From NCBI RefSeq assembly GCF_035046485.1, contig NC_085136.1, positions 221,158,853 through 221,222,852 on the forward strand: a stretch of 64,000 nt of DNA, written 5' to 3'. Positions 57,093-64,000 of the stretch are shown piece by piece. A program made the translations under genes and the position numbers. A model generated the notes under the pieces. The model worked only from the letters and a program-made list of their open reading frames with translations. It was not told the DNA's origin and searched no databases. Each line of letters begins with the position of its first letter. Position 1 is the stretch's first letter. This DNA comes from Aedes albopictus (taxonomy: Eukaryota; Arthropoda; Insecta; Diptera; Culicidae).

Positions 57093-58366
57093 TGGGTAAT
57101 TCTCGCTGAGACCGGCCCACTATTTACACCTTGTCTTCAAAAATGTTTAAGGTGCCGATTTTCTGAAAGCCCTCACCTGAAAAGTAAGAAAAATACATTT
57201 GGTTACTCAAATTGATGGACCCCCCGTTAGTTATAGCCACAACAATTTTTGCAGACCCCTCGATTTTGGTCAAACGGTGGCCCACTTAAACCGTTATAAC
57301 TCGAAAGTTTCTCCAACAACCACCTCAAAACGAATTATTGTTGAAAAGAGGAAAGATAGAGCTACTATTTACAATAATAAAAAGTTGGGTCGGCCATATT
57401 GATTTTGGCCGCCATCTTGGATTTTTATACCAAAACATTTTTTCCACCATGAGGGCAACCACCGATTTTCAAAATTTTTGCATCAATTGAAAGCTGGGAC
57501 ATTTTTGCATAACATATAAAAAAATTAGAGATGTCTTTTTCTTCTTTCAAAAGTTATCTGCAGTTTTGTAAATTAAGCCACGTTTTCTCCATACATTTCC
57601 ATGCGCACCAGCAACGACGTGTAACAGCATCCGAGTTAACGCCTGCATGTATACATAAAGGCGCGTGCCGCAAAATTTGGCCAAATCGGAGGTTTGTTTC
57701 CGTTTTTGACTGTTTCTCAATGATGCGGGCATTGTTTTTATAACTTTTTTAGTGTTTTGAAAAGCTTAAACCTTCAGCTTTCCATTAACGGGTTCAAAAT
57801 TTAAATTCGTGTTCGTAAACACTGCGAAATAACGCTGCATTTATGTAAACGGCCGGCAACGGATCCAGTGCGCAAAAGTGGTATGATTTACAAAACGGTA
57901 GATAACTTTTGAAAGAAGAAAAAGACATCTCTAATTTTTTGATATGTTATGTATAAATGTCCCAGCTTTCAATTGATGCAAAAATTTTGAAAATCGGTGG
58001 TTGCCCTCATGATGAAAAAAATGTTTTGGTATAAAAATCCAAGATGGCGGCCAAAATCAATATGGCCGACCCAACTTTTTATTATTGTAAATAGTAGCTC
58101 TATGTTTCCTCTTTTCAACAACAATTCGTTTTGAGGTGGTTTTTGGAGAAACTTTCGTGTTATAACGGTTTAAGTGAGCCACCATTTGACCAAAATCGAG
58201 GGTTCTGCAAAAATTGTTGTGGCTATAACTAACGGGGGGACCATCAATTTGAGTAATTAAATGCATTTTTCTTACTTTTAAGGCGAGGGCTTTCAGAAAA
58301 TCGGCACCTTGAACATTTTTGAAGATAAGGTGTAAATAGTGGGCCGGTCTCAGCGAGAACTACCCA
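57093..58366. mobile_element. 1.27-kb near-palindrome, 481-bp arms
   Basis: Arms 57093-57573 and 57886-58366 are highly similar inverted copies with a spacer of about 312 bp. The termini TGGGTAATTCTCGCTGAGAC and complement TGGGTAGTTCTCGCTGAGAC are flanked by TATA on both sides (57089-57092; 58367-58370). The paired ORFs (IDGPPVSYSHNNFCR in both arms) are consequences of the inverted repeat. It is probably a large MITE. A transcript would fold into a dsRNA of about 480 bp. Confidence 0.92.
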
Positions 58367-58370
58367 TATA

Positions 58371-59186
58371 TTGAGTCTGTTCGGTTTGAAACCGTCGTGA
58401 TGCGGACAATCGAATACCTATCGGGTGGTCTTTAATTCGGTCCCTGTTTTTGGAATCTTCCACTTTTGCTTTGTTTAGAAAATTTCTGTGCATGGGCCAT
58501 CATTCCGAAGCATGATCTTTCCGTCGACGTAATCTGAACTGTTCTTAAATCCTGAGAATACTTAATTTAGCAAAGCAATAATTTGAATAAAATTGGGAAA
58601 CTTATTAATGGAACATATTCCGACGTTATGTTAAACGTATAGACAGAGCTGAAAAATATCAGAATTTTCAGTTGACTGCATGAGCACCTTCACTATCACT
58701 GAGGGCAGATCAACATCAAGACAAGCTAGGATATAACTTTTTTCACAATCACAGATGACTGAACGGTCTTCGACAAAGTTTTTTCTTCACACTTTAGGCT
58801 ATATTTTATTATCGTAGGTTACAAGATTCATGTAATATTTGACAAAAAATGCAAGCAATAAAACCATAAAAAAAATTCCCAATAGTTTTAGACGCAAAAG
58901 AGGATTGAAAAAACTTTGTCCGAGGTTGATGCGATAATTTTCATTTTCCCATATAACTTTGATACTTCCTACTGTATATTTTTACACCTCAGGAATCTGA
59001 AATGGTTTGATTTGTTGAGATTGCTTTAGTACCGACAAACAGACATATCATTTGGAACATTTTGCTGTTATATTCATCGTCACGAAAAAATAATCGCCAA
59101 ATGCTAATCAGGTTGCATTTCACAACCCGCTGCTGGCTTGATGGCGGTAGTGAGGAAACGTCAATCGATCAAAAACGATTTCACGC
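58371..59186. other. no recognised gene
   Basis: AT-rich with a CTTCGACAAAGTTTTTTC / GAAAAAACTTTGTCCGAGG inverted pair at about 58770 and 58907. No ORF of note. Confidence 0.4.
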
Positions 59187-59388
59187 GTAACTTTACCAAA
59201 CACCGTATCTAACAAAATCCACGAACGAAGACGATCGAAAGGGAAGTTGTTCCCATAGCAACTAATACATTGAGCATTTCAGAAACGTAAAAAATTCGGA
59301 CATTTTTTCACAAATCATCCCTAAAGGTGAGTGATACAAGTAACCGTAACGAAATCCAGCGCCTCATGTGAAAATCTCTTTTATGTTT

Positions 59389-60613
59389 ACATAGAGTAAT
59401 GCGGGGCAAAGGTTCGCACGGGGCAAAAGTTTGCAGTGGGTCTTTCTCTGCGCACGAGTTAAAAACCCAGGCAAACTTGTATGGATTCGACACATTGTCA
59501 GGCCAGATACTCGTCAATAAAAACTTGTACGATTTCGTTATGTAGTGGCAGAGTTATGTAAACAAATGTGTTTCTAGCTGTTTTGATGTAATTTTTGGAC
59601 CTTTTGTAATAAGAATTTGTAATGATCGAAAGAAGAAGATTTACAAAATCTCTTGATGTCGAAGAATCGTCATTCATAGTAGTTCGAGAGGTGCACTCGA
59701 ATAAACAAAAAGATTCCAGTGTTTCTTGTAGGAAGGAACATTGCTAAAGTCTCGACAGTGTGGCAAAAGTTCGCAGTAGCTGTGGGGCAAAAGTTCACAC
59801 TATATTTCTGAATCTAGAGCATCAATATAGTAACAAAACATTTAAAGCAATGACGATTTCGTATGGCAACTAATATTATGTATAATATATGTAGTATGCA
59901 CCTTTAAATCGTTCTGAAAAAGGATTTGAACTTACCTATTTTTGGAAGAAAATCGGTTATAAGGCAATCAGTGTGTTCGCCTTTTAAAAATGAAATCGCC
60001 ATATTCATGTCAACCTTTGAAAGTTTTTGGGAATATTATGTTGTACTTTTTTGGGGGTCTTTCATAGCTAAGTTTGTTAATTCATACTTATAATGCATCA
60101 CCATACTGACGAAGGTTAGATTAAAATTACGGTCCCGTTCAAAAGTTTTGCAGCATATTTGTATTTTTTTTAAAGTAGTTTGTGCAACACTTACAATTGT
60201 TATTACTTCACAATGTATTTTGACAACTTCAGTAACGCTCTTTGTTATAAATTTTGGAAGTGTTCATAAAATACACTGTATACTAAAGCTGAGTACCAGG
60301 CCGTGTTCCAATTGGCATGTAATGTCATGAATTGAAAGAAACACATTTCGTGCATAGAGTGAAATGGTGAACATGAATTTACATGAAATAAATGAACTTC
60401 ACACTATGGGGCAAAAGTTCGCATTTGAGTACTTGAATTAAATTTTTTATTACTAGAACTACCAAAGAAACGTGAAAAAATCTAGTACTACGTTTCGAAG
60501 GTAACATGACAGGGATTCGTTTAACGAGAAACAATGATATTATTTTCTTTTTGTTTAATAGTTATTTGATAAAGACTGTTAGGTGCGAACTTTTGCCCCG
60601 CATTACTCTATGT
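59389..60613. mobile_element. 1.2-kb TIR element with repeated GGGGCAAAAGTTCGCAC
   Basis: ACATAGAGTAATGCGGGGCA is mirrored by TGCCCCGCATTACTCTATGT. The motif GGGGCAAAAGTTCGCAC or close variants occurs at about 59401, 59419, 59762, 59781 and 60407, and inverted at the right end. A second inverted pair, AACTTTACCAAACACCGTAT (59191) and complement (about 60618-60640), lies just outside; an older or larger element may enclose it. No transposase was recognised. Confidence 0.75.
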
Positions 60614-60759
60614 TACATACGGTGTTTGGTAAAGTTAGGCTTGATTTATATTTGATTCAACCGTTGAAACAAGCACGATGGTAAGTGAGTAGAGTGAGAC
60701 GTCTGTATATATGTGGTCTTAGTTCAGTCAAGATGTTTTTCTCTTACACATATTTATCG

Positions 60760-61865
60760 CTTGCGTTGACTTTGTTCACCGTTATTGCTCCTGTGAAGCA
60801 CCCAATGCTGGTTCTGCAACACTATCGGTAGCCTCTAATGTGGTCTGAGACTATTTTCTTGTTAATCGTTCCTCAGGATTTAAAAAAAACCGCGGTTTGA
60901 TGTGTCGCATGCATGGGTTTGGTTCACTTTTGTATTTGGCCACATTCGGTAGAATACCCGAGAAACCCAATCCTGAACACTACCGGTAGTTTTGAATGCG
61001 ATCTGAGCCAATTTTCTTGCTAACCATTTTTCGGGTTATCAAAATAGTCACGATTTGTTGTATAGCATGCATGGGATAGGATCACTTTTTCATTTGGCCA
61101 CTTACAGCGAGACATCCGGAACCGATTCCGGGACAATACCGATTATCCCTCATATGGTTTGAGACTAGTTTCTTGCTAACTGTTCATCAGGCTTACTAAG
61201 ATGCCATGAATTGATGCGTCTAATGGATGGGTTTGGTTCATTTGTGCATTTGACCACTTCTGGCGTAACAACTGAAACGGTTCTGGAACACTACCGATAT
61301 TGTCTAATATGGTCTGAGCCTATTTTCTTGTTAACCGTTCATCATGTTATCTGAAAAGTCGCTATCTGATGTGTCACATGCATGGGTTTGGTGCCTTTTG
61401 GCATTTGTCGACTTCCGGCGGGACACCCTAAATCAGTTCCGGAACACTATCGGTTGTCTGTAAAGAGATCTTAGTTGTGGTCTGAGCTTATTTTCTTGCT
61501 AATCGTGCATCAAATAATTTAAATATCCTTTGTTTAATGTGCCGCAGGCATGGGTTTGGTTCTCCTTCACATTTGACCACATCCGGCAGAACATCTAGAA
61601 CTGGTTCCGGAACACTACCGGTTCAGATATGGTCTGACAATGTTTTCCTGCCTACTGTTCATCAGGGAATCGAAAAAGCCACTGTTTGATGTGTCGCATG
61701 CATGGGTTTGGTTCACTTTCATATTTGGCCACTTCCGGCGGAACAATCGGAACCGGTTCCGGATTACTACCGGTTCAGATATGGTCTGAGACTATTTTCC
61801 TCCTTACCGTTCATTAGGTTATTCAAAATGCCGTGGTTTGATGTGTCGCATGCATGGGTTTGAAG
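60760..61865 (+). repeat. about 155-bp tandem repeat, 7 diverged copies
   Basis: The landmark GCATGCATGGGTTTGG recurs at 60907, 61065, about 61221, 61376, 61544, 61696 and 61848 (spacings 152-168). Each unit has TTTGGCCACTTCCGGCGG-like, CCGGAACACTACCGG-like and TATTTTCTTGCTAACCGTTC-like segments. Similarity between units is moderate. Non-coding. Confidence 0.9.
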
Positions 61866-62260
61866 CGTTTTTATATCTGGCCCCTTCCTGGGGTACCGGT
61901 CCGGAACACCTAAATGGCCATAACTCCGGAACGGCTGGACCAATCAGAACCATTTTCAATAGGAAACAATGGGACTATATGCCGCGTCGAATGAACCATC
62001 GGTCGTTGAAATCGGTTGATATTTACTATCCAAAAATGAGGTGACCTTTTTGTACACATACACACACACACACACACACGCACATACGCACACACATACA
62101 TACACACACACACATACACACACACAGACATCATCTCATCTCGTCGAGCTGAGTCGATTGGTATATAAGACTTGACCCCTCCGAGGGCTCTATAAAATTT
62201 TCGTTTTTGGAGTGAACATATAGCCTTTCGGTACACCTTGGTGTACGAGAAAGGCAAAAA
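61866..62260 (+). mobile_element. putative element end: CA-repeat and terminal hairpin
   Basis: After the last tandem unit comes CACCTAAATGGCCATAACTC and AACGGCTGGACCAATCAGAA, then a CA-rich microsatellite (62055-62127), then GTTTTTGGAGTGAACATATA and a 33-bp hairpin at 62223-62255 (outer stem GCCTTTC/GAAAGGC, inner stem GTACACC/GGTGTAC). From memory this combination is abundant in Aedes genomes. The class is uncertain. A GTGCCTTTCTCGT sequence at about 56900 could be the other end. Confidence 0.55.
62055..62127. repeat. (CA)n-rich microsatellite
   Basis: ACAC runs interrupted by GC and TA steps. Confidence 0.95.
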
Positions 62261-62475
62261 CTCTCCGTAACTAGGAAAAACCGTCAACAAACAGATGTCA
62301 CTTTATGTTCCCAGAATTTTTTGCACCTACGAAACGAGATCTAGTACCTGATAATATGGGCATATTGACATATGGAGAGCCAATCTAGAACAAAAAAAGG
62401 GGTGTTTTTCTGAACACTGCGTGTATTCCTTTATGATTTGCAGTAAAATTCAATCTTTTTTCAAGAAACTTACAC

Positions 62476-62642
62476 CCCAAGCAACACAAATGTTATAATA
62501 AAGTTACCACAGCGCAAGTTTTGGTTATATAGAAGTTTATTTCACGTAATTCTAACATTGTGTTGAAATAACGTAAAATAAACTTCTATACAACCAAAAC
62601 TTGCGCTGTCGTAACTTTTGTATAACATGTGTGTTGCTTGGG
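62476..62642. mobile_element. 167-bp foldback MITE, CCCAAGCAACAC ends
   Basis: CCCAAGCAACACAAATGTTA is mirrored by TATAACATGTGTGTTGCTTG followed by GG, with arms of about 75 bp including GCGCAAGTTTTGGTTRTATA. It shares its terminal decamer with the element at 36933-38482 and with the LINE-inserted termini at 26077 and 27896. Confidence 0.88.
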
Positions 62643-63012
62643 ACCTTCATCATCGAACTTTGATGAACAGTTTTGAACCGTTTAGGAACTACCGAATGAG
62701 GCCACCGAACATAAGCTCAAGAGGAAACTGCTTCATACTGCATTCTGGATATTAAACTGAAATCCTTTTTTTGCGGCCTCAAATATTGACTTTGGCGGTA
62801 TGGTGCCTTAGAAGAAGTGGTTCTATACACTAAACTCTTTATTTTCTAATTATCACCTTTGTGATTGCTCTACTAAGAAGTGAAATTGAAATTTACTTGT
62901 GACATTAATAAAATCTTGTATTTGACATTCATAAATTGTTGTAGAAAAAATGTATTGTTGTAAAGTGTGAAGAACAAACGATTAGGTACCTTATTTACTA
63001 AATTACCCTCAA
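62643..63012. other. no recognised gene
   Basis: Ordinary AT-rich sequence, no ORF of note. Confidence 0.4.
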
Positions 63013-63024
63013 AGTAGTTTTCTT

Positions 63025-63083
63025 ATTTTTATTATTATCTTTATTATCGAGATTTTCAGCCAGGGGCTGGTTCATCTCCGAAT
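63025..63083 (-). mobile_element. ultrashort hairpin retroposon, copy 4 (59 bp)
   Basis: Minus-strand reading: ATTCGGAGATGAACCAGCCC, then CTGGCTGAAAATCTCGATAA, then TAAAGATAATAATAAAAAT. The perfect 12-bp TSD AGTAGTTTTCTT is at 63013-63024 and 63084-63095. The outer stem is GAGAT/ATCTC instead of GAGAC/GTCTC, a compensatory change relative to the copies at 10599 and 44322. The inner stem CAGCC/GGCTG is conserved. Confidence 0.93.
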
Positions 63084-63104
63084 AGTAGTTTTCTTGTTAT
63101 TACT

Positions 63105-64000
63105 TTTCATAGGGATTTTGAGGAATTTCCAGGCGTTCTAAATAAAATACTCCTGCTTTGCTCACTGACCAGCTAAATCATAGCTTGCATCTAAATCCTA
63201 GAAATATTTCCTGGAGAAATCTGTGAAGGAATCACAGGAATTTTGTTTTCAGGAATTCCTGAAGAGATACTAGTACTCCTGCAAAAATTTTTGCCATTCC
63301 TCCAAAGATTTCTTCAAGATTTCTCGAGCTAATTCCTTCATGGATTTCTACAAACATTTCTCTCGAAATTTTCCATGCACTACTTGGTATTGAAAACCTA
63401 GTTGATATTCCTCTAGGTATTCTTGCCAATATTTATTCAGATTGTTCAGGAACTGGAACTCTTGAAGAGCTCTAAAAAAATAAATGGAGAATTTCCAGCT
63501 GAAATAGCTTAAAAAAGTCCATCAAGAATTCCTGAAACAATCATAGCAAGAAAAAGGGAAAATAACTTCCTAAAGGAATCCTTGTAGCAATCTCTGGTGG
63601 ATTCCTTGGAACAATCATAGTAAGGATTTGTATAGGAATCCTTGAAGAAACGTATGGAGCAATCCCAGCAAGATTTTTTATAGGAATCTCCTCAGATGGT
63701 TCAAAACAATTTCTCCCAGAATTCATCCTGAAACTCCTCCAGGAATGCATGATAAGGTTCTTCATAAATTCCTGTTGGGATTGCTGAATAAATTCCTTCA
63801 AAAATTTCTCCTGGGAATTCCCCAGAAAGTCCACTTGGAGCATGTCCTATGACTCGTCCTGTGATTGCTTCATGAATTCCTCCGATGATTTTCCCAAAAA
63901 ATCCCAAGGATTTCTTCAGAAATTGTTTTCGGAATTTTTCCATGAATACCTGCATACCTTCTTTCTAGGATTAATCCACTAAAAATGCTCGCTAGAATTT
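63105..64000. repeat. decayed 12-mer block, cut by the window end
   Basis: Strongly diverged TTCCTCCAGGAAT-type units (for example AATTCCTGAAGAGATAC, GGAATCCTTGTAGCAATC). The minus-strand ORFs at 63541-63955 are repeat-encoded. Confidence 0.7.

Noticed and set aside
57199..58266. Pair of homologous 67-69 codon ORFs as duplicated genes
   Set aside because: They are the same sequence in the two inverted arms of a MITE-like element.

Overview
The window looks like a repeat-dominated stretch of a culicine mosquito genome, most likely Aedes. The evidence is a tRNA-derived SINE matching what I recall of the Aedes Feilai family (32543-32806), an RTE-clade LINE of the JAM1 type, degraded LOA/R1-type LINEs, many TA-flanked foldback MITEs, and long blocks of decayed short tandem repeats. 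I found no convincing host gene, tRNA or rRNA gene. Almost every open reading frame is either periodic array sequence or part of a transposable element.

Layout. 1-4380 is a 12/24-bp minisatellite grading into decayed copies. 4381-12870 holds foldback elements, a 3.4-kb TIR element (6282-9696) carrying a nested TA-flanked element (7119-8065), decamer-repeat blocks and small MITEs. 12880-14068 is a LINE ORF1 relic, followed by decamer repeats to 15760. 16975-22990 is a 6-kb decayed 12-mer block containing a 1.16-kb retroelement with a 26-bp target-site duplication (TSD) and a second 88-bp retro-insertion. 26066-29690 holds two halves of one LINE in opposite orientations plus a broken RTE copy. 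30340-32410 is decamer repeat broken by a long inverted-repeat element. 33733-35289 is an 11-bp satellite. 36933-38764 is a cluster of inverted-repeat elements.

38765-47130 is one LOA/R1-type LINE taken apart by successive insertions, including a hAT-like element that holds a SINE that holds a foldback element. 47404-51810 has a broken and then an apparently intact RTE element. 53375-62642 is a chain of MITEs, a dead hAT transposase, a 1.27-kb near-palindrome, 155-bp tandem repeats and a terminal hairpin. 63105-64000 returns to decayed 12-mers.

How the parts relate. The only apparently intact protein is the RTE endonuclease/reverse transcriptase (48772-51774). The most novel-looking signal is a set of four retro-insertions only 53-63 bp long (10599-10661, 42811-42865, 44322-44374, 63025-63083). 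Each is little more than a conserved hairpin plus an AATAAA-containing tail; three have perfect 11-12 bp TSDs, and the hairpin shows compensatory base changes. The same hairpin type closes the 3' end of a tRNA-derived SINE in this window. All family names come from reading motifs; no database search was possible.
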